Assembly: GCA_020632995.1 (NCBI GenBank)
Contig: JACKEN010000005.1
Location: forward strand, 310,001 to 374,000
From: Deltaproteobacteria bacterium
Lineage (GTDB): Bacteria; Myxococcota; Kuafuiibacteriia; Kuafuiibacteriales; Kuafuiibacteriaceae
Direction: 5' to 3'
DNA: 64,000 nt
In this document: positions 34,898-42,912 of the stretch, in pieces
How the letters are laid out: each line of letters starts with the position of its first letter
Position numbering within the stretch: position 1 is the first letter of the stretch
Notes under the pieces: generated by a model
What the model was told of the DNA's origin: nothing
The model's input: only the letters and a program-made list of their open reading frames with translations
Databases searched by the model: none
Program-made: the position numbers and the translations under genes

Positions 34898-36640
34898 ATG
34901 CTCAAACGGTTGCTCTTCATCAGCTTGACCCTCTCCGCGGTGGCCTGCTCCGGCACCGAGGAGCCGACCCCGCCCGCCGGGCTGTCGGTGACGGTGGGGT
35001 CGATCTTCCCCGCCGGGACCGCGGTCCGGGACGCCTACACCGGCAAGACCGCCACGGTGGAGGCGGACGGCACGGTCCGCTTCGAGCCGGGGGCGGAGGG
35101 GGTGATCCTCATCGAGAAGGACGGCGCGCAAGACGACTTGCCGGCCTTCACCTGGGACAACGCCATCGTCTACTTCGTGATGCTCGACCGCTTCATGAAC
35201 GGCGACCCGAGCAACGACCACAGCTACGGGCGCGCGTCGGACGGCGGGGACGAGATCGGCACCTGGCACGGCGGCGACCTCGCGGGGCTCACCGCCAAGC
35301 TCGATCACATCGCGGATCTCGGCGCGAACGCGATCTGGATCACCGCGCCGTACGAGCAGATCCACGGCTGGGTGGGCGGTGGCGGGCTGGGCGAGTTCAA
35401 GCACTACGGCTACCACGGCTACTGGGCGTTGGACTTCACCACGGTGGACGCCAACTACGGCGACCGCGCGGCCCTCGCGGCCTTCGTCGACGCCGCGCAC
35501 GCGCGCGGCATCCGGGTGATCATGGACGTGGTGCTCAACCACCCCGGCTACCCCAACACCCAGGACATGGCGGAGCTGCGGGTCAACGTGGTGGAGCCGG
35601 ACTGGGCCACCTGGGAGCCGGCGCCGGGCGGGGACTACTTCTACTTCGACATCCTCTTCGATCGGCACAACGACGCGTGGCTGGACTGGTGGAGCCCCGC
35701 TTGGATCCGGATGACCGACGTGGGGCCGGTGGGGCCCAACGGCTACCCCGCGTGCGGCACCAACGATCTGACCCGCTGCGTCGGCTACCTCCCCGACTTC
35801 AAGACCGACAGCGCCCTCAGCGTCCAGCCGCCCCCGTTCTACGCGCACAAGCCCGACACCCGGGTGGTCGCGCTCCCCGACGCCTCGGTGCGCGAGTACC
35901 TCGTGACCTGGCTGTCCGACTGGGTGCGGGAGTTCGGCATCGACGGCTTCCGCTGCGACACCGCCAAGCACGTGGAGCGCACCGCGTGGGGCGAGCTGAA
36001 GGACGCGGGGCAGGCCGCCCTCGACGAGTGGCGCGCCGCCAACCCGAGCAAGAAGCTGGACGACCTCCCGTTCTGGATGACCGGCGAGGTCTTCAGCTAC
36101 TCGGTCACCAGCGAGGGCAAGAACGACTACTTCAGCACCGCGAAGATGGACTCGCTCATCAACTTCGAGTTCCAGGGGCGGGCGAACAGCCTCACCAACA
36201 GCACCGACGAGATGGAGACCCTCTACTCGGCCTACGCCGAGCGCATCAACCAGGACCCCAGCTTCAACGTCCTGTCGTACATCTCGAGCCACGACACCTC
36301 GCTCTTCTTCGAGAAGCAGGCCAAGGGTGACACCGCGCGTCAAAGGGCGGTGGGCACCGCGCTGATGCTGGTGCCGGGGGGGATCCAGGTCTTCTACGGC
36401 GACGAGACCGCTCGGCCCTTTGGGCCCACCGGGTCGGATCCGAACCAGGGGACCCGCTCCGACATGAACTGGGACGCCATCGACGCGCCGACCCTCGCCC
36501 ACTGGCAGACGCTGGGCCGGTTCCGGCAGCGCCACCCGGCCATCGCGGCCGGCGCGCACCAGAAGCTGGAGGGCGAGGCCTACACCTTCGCCCGCACCCT
36601 CGGCGACGACGCGGTGGTGATCGTGGTGACTCAGCCGTGA
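34898..36640 (+). CDS. GH13 alpha-amylase family lipoprotein
   Basis: The 580-residue product has a lipoprotein signal (MLKRLLFISLTLSAVAC, Cys17) and a short N-terminal beta domain (about 25-80). A GH13 barrel starts at 'WDNAIVYFVMLDRFMNGDPS'. Catalytic residues are visible: nucleophile D354 in 'GFRCDTAKHVE', acid/base E397 in 'WMTGEVFS', and D466 in 'YISSHDTSLF'. 'GIRVIMDVVLNHPGY' is region I. The C-terminus ends within or just after the strand 'GDDAVVIVVTQP', so domain C is short. It probably hydrolyses alpha-1,4 glucans at the cell surface. It is followed by the pullulanase. Confidence 0.92.
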   Translation: MLKRLLFISLTLSAVACSGTEEPTPPAGLSVTVGSIFPAGTAVRDAYTGKTATVEADGTVRFEPGAEGVILIEKDGAQDDLPAFTWDNAIVYFVMLDRFMNGDPSNDHSYGRASDGGDEIGTWHGGDLAGLTAKLDHIADLGANAIWITAPYEQIHGWVGGGGLGEFKHYGYHGYWALDFTTVDANYGDRAALAAFVDAAHARGIRVIMDVVLNHPGYPNTQDMAELRVNVVEPDWATWEPAPGGDYFYFDILFDRHNDAWLDWWSPAWIRMTDVGPVGPNGYPACGTNDLTRCVGYLPDFKTDSALSVQPPPFYAHKPDTRVVALPDASVREYLVTWLSDWVREFGIDGFRCDTAKHVERTAWGELKDAGQAALDEWRAANPSKKLDDLPFWMTGEVFSYSVTSEGKNDYFSTAKMDSLINFEFQGRANSLTNSTDEMETLYSAYAERINQDPSFNVLSYISSHDTSLFFEKQAKGDTARQRAVGTALMLVPGGIQVFYGDETARPFGPTGSDPNQGTRSDMNWDAIDAPTLAHWQTLGRFRQRHPAIAAGAHQKLEGEAYTFARTLGDDAVVIVVTQP

Positions 36641-36674
36641 GAGACTAAGGGCTGGCGCTTCCCGCCCCAGGCGC

Positions 36675-36680
36675 TACAAT
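36675..36680 (+). promoter_or_regulatory. Candidate -10 element (TACAAT) before the pullulanase
   Basis: TACAAT is one base from consensus and ends 7 nt before the ATG at 36688, so the transcription start would fall at or beside the start codon. No ribosome site is present. This is the clearest of the leaderless-type promoters seen here. Confidence 0.45.
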
Positions 36681-36687
36681 CCTCGGC

Positions 36688-39600
36688 ATGCGGCGCGCTC
36701 AGCTCCATGCCAACCCACTCCTTCTCAGCGCGCTCCTCCTCGGGATGTCCGCCTGCTCAGGCGAGGACACCCCGGCGGACGGAGGCACCCCCGACGCTGG
36801 CGACATCGACGCGGGCAACGACGGCGGCGAGACCCCACTGCCGTTTGGCTTGCACTATCACCGGCCCGACGGCGACTACACCGGCTGGACCCTGAACATC
36901 CAGGGCACCGGCATCACCGAGACCACCGTCACCGCCACCGAAGAGGGCGGCTTCGGCGCCTTCTACCCGCTCCCCGAGGGCGTCGGGCAGGTCACGTTCA
37001 GCTTCGACAAGGCGGGCACCGCCGATCCCACCGGTGAGATCACGGTGGACGCGACGGGCGGCGAGGGCCTCTGGGTGTTCTCGGGTCTGGCGCAGGCCTT
37101 CTTGCAGCAGCCGGGCGCGGTGCCGGGCGAGAACCAGGCCGTCGTCTACTACCTCAGGGACGACAGCGACTACGCGGGCTGGGGGCTGCACCTGTGGGGT
37201 GACGTCGAAGAAGAGACCCTGTGGAGCTTCCCGCACAGCTCCGACGGCATCGACTCGCGCTGGGGCTCCTTCTTCATCGCCGACATGGCGGCGGGCGGCG
37301 ATCGCCTGAACCTCATCGTGCACAAGGGCGACGAGAAGGACCCGGGGCCGGACATGGGCTTCAACCTCTCCGAGCTGGGCAACATCGTCTTCGTCATCAC
37401 CGGCAACACCGAGATCTTCACCTTCCCGCAAGAGATCCCGGCCTTCTCGATCGACGGCGCGCAGGCGCACTTCATCGATCGCGAGACCCTGGCCTGGAAC
37501 TACCCGGACGAGGCCACCCAGTTCGAGCTGCGCTACTCCCTCGACGCCGAGATCGCAGTGGACGAGCTCGAGGTGGTGGGCGGCGACGTCATCACCCTCA
37601 CCCCGGGCGCCCTGACCGACGAGCAGAAGAACGCCCACGTCGAGCTGCGCCGCTACAAGGCGGTGAAGGTCGCGGCGGCGGATCTGGAGCGGGTGAAGGA
37701 GGCCTTGCGCGGGCAGCTTGTGGTGGTGGCCCGTGACGAGGCGGGGGCGGCCCTGGCCGCTACGAAGGTGCAGATCCCCGGGGTGCTGGACGACCTGTAC
37801 ACCTACGAGGGCCCGCTCGGGGCGGAGTTCGACGGGGCGCGCGCCCCGACCCTCCGGGTGTGGGCGCCCACCGCCCAGGAGGTGAAGCTGGTGCGCTTCG
37901 ACGAGGGCCTCAACGAGCTCGAGGCCCTGCCGATGAGCCGGAGCGACCTCGGGGTGTGGACCAGCTCTGGCGCGGCGAGCTGGTACGGCACCTACTACCA
38001 GTACGAGGTCACCGCGTACTTCCCGGTGACCAACAAGATCGAGACCACCCGGGTCACCGACCCCTACGCGGTGAGCCTGTCGATGAACAGCACCTACACC
38101 CAGCTGATCGACCTGGCCAACGACACCGCCTGGATGCCGGCGGGCTGGGACATGACGGCGAAGCCGACCCTCGACGCGCCGGAGGACATCGTGATCTACG
38201 AGGCCCACATCCGGGACTTCTCGATCTCCGATGCCACCGTCCCGGCCGAGCATCGGGGCAAGTACCTCGCCTTCACCCACAACGGCATCACCCAGGGCGA
38301 CACCTCCAACGGCATGTCGCACCTGATCGGGCTGCAGCAGGCCGGGTTGACGCACCTGCACATCCTGCCCGCGTTCGACATCGCCACCGTGAACGAGGAC
38401 GTGACGAAGCAGTTCAACCTGGACGACGGCTTCAACGTCCTGTGCGACCTGAACCCGGAGGTGCCGGCTGACCTCTGCACCCAGTACGGCACGATGAAGC
38501 TGCGCGACATCCTCGGCGCGATGGACCCCACCACCGAGGACGCCCAGGCCCTGATGGCGTGGGTCCGCCCGCTCGACGGCTTCAACTGGGGCTACGACCC
38601 GTTCCACTACACGGTGCCGGAGGGCAGCTACGCCACCGACCCGGCGGGGGCCACCCGGATCCTGGAGTTCCGCACGATGGTGCAGGCGCTCTCGCAGGTT
38701 GGCCTGCGGGTGGTGCTGGACGTGGTGTACAACCACACCAACGCGGCCGGCCTCTCGGACTCCTCGGTCCTCGACAAGGTGGTGCCCGGCTACTACCACC
38801 GCCAGAACCTCGAGACCGGGTTCATCGAGAACTCCACCTGCTGCCAGAACACCGCGACCGAGCACCGGATGATGGAGCGGCTGATGATCGACTCCCTGGT
38901 GACCTGGGCCCGGGCCTACAAGATCGACTCGTTCCGCTTCGACCTGATGGGTCACCACATGAAGGCCAACATGGAGCACGCGCGAGACGCGCTGCACGCG
39001 CTGACCGAAGCGAACGACGGGGTGGATGGTCAGGCCATCTACCTGTACGGCGAGGGCTGGGACTTCGGTGAGGTGCAGAACGGGGCGAGGGGCGTGAACG
39101 CGACCCAGGCCAACATGGACGGCACCGGCATCGGCACCTTCAACGACCGCATCCGGGACGGGGTGCGGGGCGGTGGGCCCTTCGACAACACCGAGGCGCT
39201 GCGCACCAACCAGGGCTACATCAACGGGCTGGTGTACGACCCGAACGACCTCCCGCTCACCGGGGACGAGGCGACGGCGGAGCTGCTGAACTCCGCCGAC
39301 CTCATCCGCCTCGGCATGGCGGGCAACCTGCAATCCTTCCGTATGGTGGACGCCACCGGGGCGGTGAGCAGCGGCAGCTTCATCACCTACAACGGCGCTC
39401 GCGCCGGCTACACGAGCGACCCGCAGGAGGCGATCAACTACGTCTGCAAGCACGACAACCAGACCCTGTGGGACATCAACGCGTACAAGATGCCGACCGG
39501 GACCCCGGTGGCGGACCGCGTCCGTGCTCAGAACGTGGGCATCGACATCGTGATGCTCGGCCAGGGCGTGCCGTTCTTCCACATGGGCGCGGACCTGCTC

Positions 39601-40209
39601 CGCTCGAAGTCGATGGAGCGCGACAGCTACGACTCCGGCGACTGGTACAACCGGGTCGACTTCAGCTACCAGACCAACAACTGGAACGTGGGCCTGCCGC
39701 GTCAGGACAAGGACGGCGACAACTGGCGGGTGATCCTGCCGCGGCTCGCCGACGCCTCGCTCCAGGTGACCCAGGCGAACATCACCGCGGCGGCGGAGCA
39801 CTTCAAGGAGGTGCTCCAGATCAGGAAGAGCACCCCGCTGTTCCGCCTGCGCACCGAGGCGGACGTGAAGTCGCGGGTGGACTTCCACAACTCGGGCCCG
39901 ACCCAGATCCCGGGGCTCATCGTCATGACCATCACCGACGGCACCTGCGCCGGCGCCGACCTGGATCCGCAGCTCGACGGCGTGGTGGTGCTCGTGAACG
40001 CCAACGACGAGGCCCAGGCCTTCACCCTGGCCGACGCCACCGGCTTCGCCCTGCACTCGGTGCAGCAGGCCTCGGCCGACACCGTGGTCCGGGGGGCGAG
40101 CTTCACCGAGGCGACCCACGAGTTCAGCGTGCCCGGTCGGACCACCGCGGTGTTCACCCAGGCCCAGGCCGGGGCCCAGGGGGCGGGGCTGCCCTGCAAC
40201 ACGCGGTGA
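36688..40209 (+). CDS. Pullulanase-type GH13 lipoprotein with tandem N-terminal starch-binding domains
   Basis: The 1173-residue product has a lipoprotein signal (lipobox GMSAC, Cys23) and a 'DAG' linker. Two N-terminal PUD/CBM41-like modules follow, at about 50-145 ('LHYHRPDGDYTGWTLNIQG') and 150-260 ('VVYYLRDDSDYAGWGLHLWG'). After a CBM48-like domain ('PTLRVWAPTAQEVKLVRFD', about 390) comes the GH13 barrel with 'VVLDVVYNHTNAAG' (about 681), nucleophile D752 in 'FRFDLMGHHMK' and acid/base E789 in 'YLYGEGWDFGEV'. A C-terminal pullulanase beta domain ends the protein. It cleaves alpha-1,6 branches in pullulan, starch or glycogen. All catalytic motifs are intact. Confidence 0.93.
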   Translation: MRRAQLHANPLLLSALLLGMSACSGEDTPADGGTPDAGDIDAGNDGGETPLPFGLHYHRPDGDYTGWTLNIQGTGITETTVTATEEGGFGAFYPLPEGVGQVTFSFDKAGTADPTGEITVDATGGEGLWVFSGLAQAFLQQPGAVPGENQAVVYYLRDDSDYAGWGLHLWGDVEEETLWSFPHSSDGIDSRWGSFFIADMAAGGDRLNLIVHKGDEKDPGPDMGFNLSELGNIVFVITGNTEIFTFPQEIPAFSIDGAQAHFIDRETLAWNYPDEATQFELRYSLDAEIAVDELEVVGGDVITLTPGALTDEQKNAHVELRRYKAVKVAAADLERVKEALRGQLVVVARDEAGAALAATKVQIPGVLDDLYTYEGPLGAEFDGARAPTLRVWAPTAQEVKLVRFDEGLNELEALPMSRSDLGVWTSSGAASWYGTYYQYEVTAYFPVTNKIETTRVTDPYAVSLSMNSTYTQLIDLANDTAWMPAGWDMTAKPTLDAPEDIVIYEAHIRDFSISDATVPAEHRGKYLAFTHNGITQGDTSNGMSHLIGLQQAGLTHLHILPAFDIATVNEDVTKQFNLDDGFNVLCDLNPEVPADLCTQYGTMKLRDILGAMDPTTEDAQALMAWVRPLDGFNWGYDPFHYTVPEGSYATDPAGATRILEFRTMVQALSQVGLRVVLDVVYNHTNAAGLSDSSVLDKVVPGYYHRQNLETGFIENSTCCQNTATEHRMMERLMIDSLVTWARAYKIDSFRFDLMGHHMKANMEHARDALHALTEANDGVDGQAIYLYGEGWDFGEVQNGARGVNATQANMDGTGIGTFNDRIRDGVRGGGPFDNTEALRTNQGYINGLVYDPNDLPLTGDEATAELLNSADLIRLGMAGNLQSFRMVDATGAVSSGSFITYNGARAGYTSDPQEAINYVCKHDNQTLWDINAYKMPTGTPVADRVRAQNVGIDIVMLGQGVPFFHMGADLLRSKSMERDSYDSGDWYNRVDFSYQTNNWNVGLPRQDKDGDNWRVILPRLADASLQVTQANITAAAEHFKEVLQIRKSTPLFRLRTEADVKSRVDFHNSGPTQIPGLIVMTITDGTCAGADLDPQLDGVVVLVNANDEAQAFTLADATGFALHSVQQASADTVVRGASFTEATHEFSVPGRTTAVFTQAQAGAQGAGLPCNTR

Positions 40210-40467
40210 GGCCCGGCGCGGAGGGATCGGTCGGGCGCCCCGGCCGGTCCCCCCCGCGGACTCATCCCCAGCGCCCGGTCGTCGGCGCTCCCACCTGACC
40301 CGCAGGCGCCGTAGAGCCCGTAACGGCGGGGTCTACGGAGCGTCGGCCCATCGATTCCTCTTCCTTTGCGCCGCCGGATCTGTCAGATGGGACGAGACTC
40401 ACTGTCTCGCGGATCGGCCCTTCTCGGACGAATTCGGATCGGACAGTCGGAAAGGGCGCATCAAGAG

Positions 40468-40950
40468 ATGACCAAGAAGCTGTATGTCGGAAACCTCCCC
40501 TACACCACCACCGAGGACGAGTTGTTCAACGTCTTCGGGCAAGACGGCCGCAAGGTGGCCGAGGTGGCCATCATCAACGATCGCGAGACGGGGCGGCCCC
40601 GCGGCTTTGGCTTCGTGACCATGGCCTCCGATGAGGACGCGGCGGCTGCCATCGAGGCGCTGGACGGCTACAGCATGGGCGGCCGTACCCTGCGCGTGAA
40701 CGAGAGCCAGGATCGTCGCCGCGGCGGCGGTGGCGGTGGTGGCGGCGGCGGTCGGAGCTTCGGCGGCGATCGCGGCGGTGACCGGGGCGGCTTCGGCGGC
40801 GATCGCGGTGGCTTCGGCGACCGGGACCGCGGCGGCGGCGGTGGTGGCTACGGCGACCGCGACCGCGGCGGCGGCGGTGGCTATGGTGACCGCGACGGTG
40901 GTTACGGCGGTGGCGGCCGGGGCCGCGGCCGTCGCGACGACCGCTGGTAG
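40468..40950 (+). CDS. RRM RNA-binding protein with Gly-rich C-terminus
   Basis: The 160-residue protein has one RRM domain (about 1-80): RNP2 'KKLYVGNLPY' and RNP1 'RGFGFVTM', then a Gly/Arg/Asp/Tyr-rich tail of about 70 residues made of 'GGDRGG', 'GGYGDRDRG' repeats. This matches the Rbp/glycine-rich RNA-binding proteins of cyanobacteria and Myxococcota, often cold-induced RNA chaperones. Start ATG 40468 follows AAGGGCGCATCAAGAG; earlier in-frame codons are not RRM-like. The 258-nt leader has no other gene and may hold a regulatory 5' UTR, though no structure was proven. The tail's DNA is a tandem GGC/CGN repeat. Confidence 0.9.
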   Translation: MTKKLYVGNLPYTTTEDELFNVFGQDGRKVAEVAIINDRETGRPRGFGFVTMASDEDAAAAIEALDGYSMGGRTLRVNESQDRRRGGGGGGGGGGRSFGGDRGGDRGGFGGDRGGFGDRDRGGGGGGYGDRDRGGGGGYGDRDGGYGGGGRGRGRRDDRW

Positions 40951-40990
40951 TCCCTACGCCCTCCGGGGCCGGTCACCCCGGCCCGCCTCC

Positions 40991-41512
40991 CTAGAAACCG
41001 AAACCGATCGCCACCTGCCGCGTCGAGGCCAGGTCGGACCCCGAGTCCGCCAGGTCCTCCGGCGCGGTGGGCGGGTAGAGCTCGGCCTGGGCTCGGTGCG
41101 CCTCGTTGTAGAGCCGCGCGTTCCGAAGCGCCGACGTCCAATCCATCGCCCACGACACCAGCAGGGTCACCAGGCCGGCGGATCGGCCAGGCCCCTTGCC
41201 GGCGATCATCATCGCTGCGCCCGCTGCCTCACCCAGGAGCACGAAGATCGCGTGACCTGGGGCCTCGGCGTACCAGTTGCCCAGCCCCAGCCCGAAGGAG
41301 AGAGCCCACGCCACGAGCACGCTCTTGCCCTGCACGACCGGACCGATCGGAGCCGGCCGAGGCACGTCTGCATCGGCCGGCGCGGCAGGCGGCGGGGGCG
41401 CCGCCGAAGAGGCCGACGACGTCGCCACGGCGCGGGTGGAGACGGTGGCAGTGGTGGTACCTGACGGGGCCTGGGCAATCATCGCGGTCAGGAGCAGGGC
41501 AGTGATGCTCAT
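40991..41512 (-). CDS. Hypothetical membrane protein
   Basis: The 173-residue product has a signal-like N-terminus (MSITALLLTAMIAQAP), a Ser/Ala/Pro-rich stretch (20-60), and two hydrophobic segments around 'VLVAWALSFGLGLGNWYA' and 'AIFVLLGEAAGAAMMIAG', with a possible third at 'GLVTLLVSWAMDWTSALRNA'. The C-terminus is acidic. The 'WxxSxxxGLGxGxWY' pattern resembles small membrane proteins of Myxococcota that carry a tail motif 'DWxSAxRNARxYN'. Function unknown. The ATG is preceded at 8 nt by TAGGCT. Confidence 0.6.
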   Translation of the reverse strand: MSITALLLTAMIAQAPSGTTTATVSTRAVATSSASSAAPPPPAAPADADVPRPAPIGPVVQGKSVLVAWALSFGLGLGNWYAEAPGHAIFVLLGEAAGAAMMIAGKGPGRSAGLVTLLVSWAMDWTSALRNARLYNEAHRAQAELYPPTAPEDLADSGSDLASTRQVAIGFGF

Positions 41513-41520
41513 GGGGGCGG

Positions 41521-41526
41521 AGCCTA
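41521..41526 (-). promoter_or_regulatory. Candidate -10 element (TAGGCT), minus strand
   Basis: TAGGCT on the minus strand is followed after 8 nt (C-rich, no ribosome site) by the ATG at 41512, another leaderless-type arrangement. Confidence 0.3.
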
Positions 41527-41924
41527 GCGCCGCCGCTGACGACGGGCCAGGGCGAGGGCTGCTCTAGTCACTCTAGACTGAGCGACGGCCGGCCAGCGCT
41601 CGGCGGCGCGCGGCTTTGTCCGCCTACCCGACGGGACGGCTGTAGGTGACTGGCACATCTTGAGGCGTTCCGTCTGCCTGGTGGGGCTCAGGGGTCTCCC
41701 ACCGCCGCGGCGTCGCCGATGCGAGCAGCCCCGAGCCCGGATGCCGGATCTTGCTTTGCCGTGCAACTCATTGCGTCTCCGAGATGGGAATAATATCGCT
41801 CACCTATCTGGGTTAGGCGCAGCTTCTCGCCAAAATTCCTGGAGTGCTTGAAGTATCGCTCGAAGCCGCCTAGAAGTTCCCTCGCTCGGGGCTGGCATGT
41901 AGCTTGGTCGCGGCAGGAGTAGCC
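41527..41924. other. Non-coding gap at the edge of a lower-G+C patch
   Basis: About 400 nt hold no convincing gene on either strand. Short open frames exist but show no homology-like sequence or ribosome site. From about 41750 the sequence becomes visibly richer in A+T (for example GATGGGAATAATATCGCTC) than flanking genes. No tRNA, direct repeat or integrase was seen. Confidence 0.5.
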
Positions 41925-42119
41925 ATGCGTTTGAGTTTGATGTCGGGTATCGTTCGGGCCGCTCTGGTGGGTTTGCCGCTCATGGTCGCGGCCTGCGGAG
42001 GAACAGAAGAGGGTTTGACAGGCTATACTAGCGGCGGCTTGGCGATGACTGCAGTCTCAAGCAGCAGCGGTGTGACTGTAGTTGGTTCGGTTCCAAACAG
42101 GTGGCCAGTAGTTGTTTGA
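41925..42119 (+). CDS. Small orphan lipoprotein
   Basis: The 64-residue product has a clear lipoprotein signal (MRLSLMSGIVRAALVGLPLM, then VAAC with Cys24) and a short Gly/Ser/Thr/Val-rich mature part. A CAGGAGT ribosome site lies 5 nt before ATG 41925. It sits in the lower-G+C patch, 70 nt before another exported orphan. It may be a genuine small surface lipoprotein or the truncated start of a longer gene: the frame ends abruptly. No family recognised. Confidence 0.5.
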   Translation: MRLSLMSGIVRAALVGLPLMVAACGGTEEGLTGYTSGGLAMTAVSSSSGVTVVGSVPNRWPVVV

Positions 42120-42189
42120 CATATAGTCTGGAGATCTCGCGTTCATTATCAGGGCGCACAGGTTGCAGGGAAGAAGGAGTGCCTGAATC

Positions 42190-42729
42190 GTGAATACCAA
42201 GCCAGTCATTCAAGTCGGAGTAGCCATGGTTGTCATGGGGAGCGCGGTCGCGGCCGTCGCAGCAACACTGATTGGATCCTCTGGGGTCACAAGTCCTCAG
42301 TCCGCAGTTGACGGCAATCCGTCCTCCTATGCGTATGTCACGGCCACGGCTGCGCCTTCGTACTGCCCAACAGGTTTCTCATATCTCGGTGATCGGTGCG
42401 TGCATAGTGCCTCTGGGACCCAGTTTGCCGGATACGAGATCGGCCAATACGGCTTGGCGGGTTTTGGTTGCCAAGCGGTAGTCACACTGAACCACAAGGC
42501 AACCGGGTCTAATACACCACCTGGTACGCACGTCTATGTCAGACGTGCGGGCGTAGCAACTTGGACCTATTTGGGGACGGTCTTTGCGTCCAGCTTCCTC
42601 CAGACGGATAGTCTCTTCTACGGGACCCTGTTCTTTGGGGGGGACCACGATGTTCTCATTGGCAGGTCTTACACTCAGCCGAGCGGACGAGACCTCCTTT
42701 GGTACGAGTTGACCCTCGCCTGCCAATAG
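42190..42729 (+). CDS. Orphan secreted protein
   Basis: The 179-residue product has a hydrophobic N-terminal segment (VAMVVMGSAVAAVAATLIG) usable as a signal or anchor, then a beta-rich Gly/Ser/Tyr/Thr domain with cysteines in 'SYCPTGFSYLGDRCVHSASG', 'GFGCQAVVTLNHKATG' and the C-terminal 'ELTLACQ', suggesting disulfides and an exported fate. Start GTG 42190 has AAGGAG 10 nt upstream; an internal ATG is an alternative. Base composition is lower in G+C (about 58-63% in sampled lines) than neighbours (about 70%), so it may be a recent arrival. No family recognised. Confidence 0.6.
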   Translation: MNTKPVIQVGVAMVVMGSAVAAVAATLIGSSGVTSPQSAVDGNPSSYAYVTATAAPSYCPTGFSYLGDRCVHSASGTQFAGYEIGQYGLAGFGCQAVVTLNHKATGSNTPPGTHVYVRRAGVATWTYLGTVFASSFLQTDSLFYGTLFFGGDHDVLIGRSYTQPSGRDLLWYELTLACQ

Positions 42730-42912
42730 TCGACCAGGACTTGCCTGCGGAAGAGGTCTATCAGCCTGCCGCTGAGCCCCCAACAGGCCACACGGTTGCC
42801 CTGGACCATCGATGCGGCGGGTGACGAAAGAGGTCGGCACGAAAGGAGTCTCACCGCCTCGACGAGGTTCTCAAGAGGCCTTGTTCGACGAGTACTTGTC
42901 CGAGCACGGTCC

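Noticed and set aside
36757..40119. Long open frame antisense to the pullulanase
   Set aside because: Same composition effect; the plus strand carries all GH13 catalytic motifs.
40210..40467. Cold-shock-type 5' leader or riboswitch before the RRM gene
   Set aside because: The size suits a regulatory leader, but no conserved cold box or known aptamer was recognised.
41524..41851. Short open frames in the gap after the hypothetical membrane protein
   Set aside because: Arg/Pro-rich composition, no ribosome site, no recognisable domain.
42730..42912. Gene or RNA between the orphan secreted protein and the amylase
   Set aside because: No open frame with support and no tRNA-like fold could be drawn.
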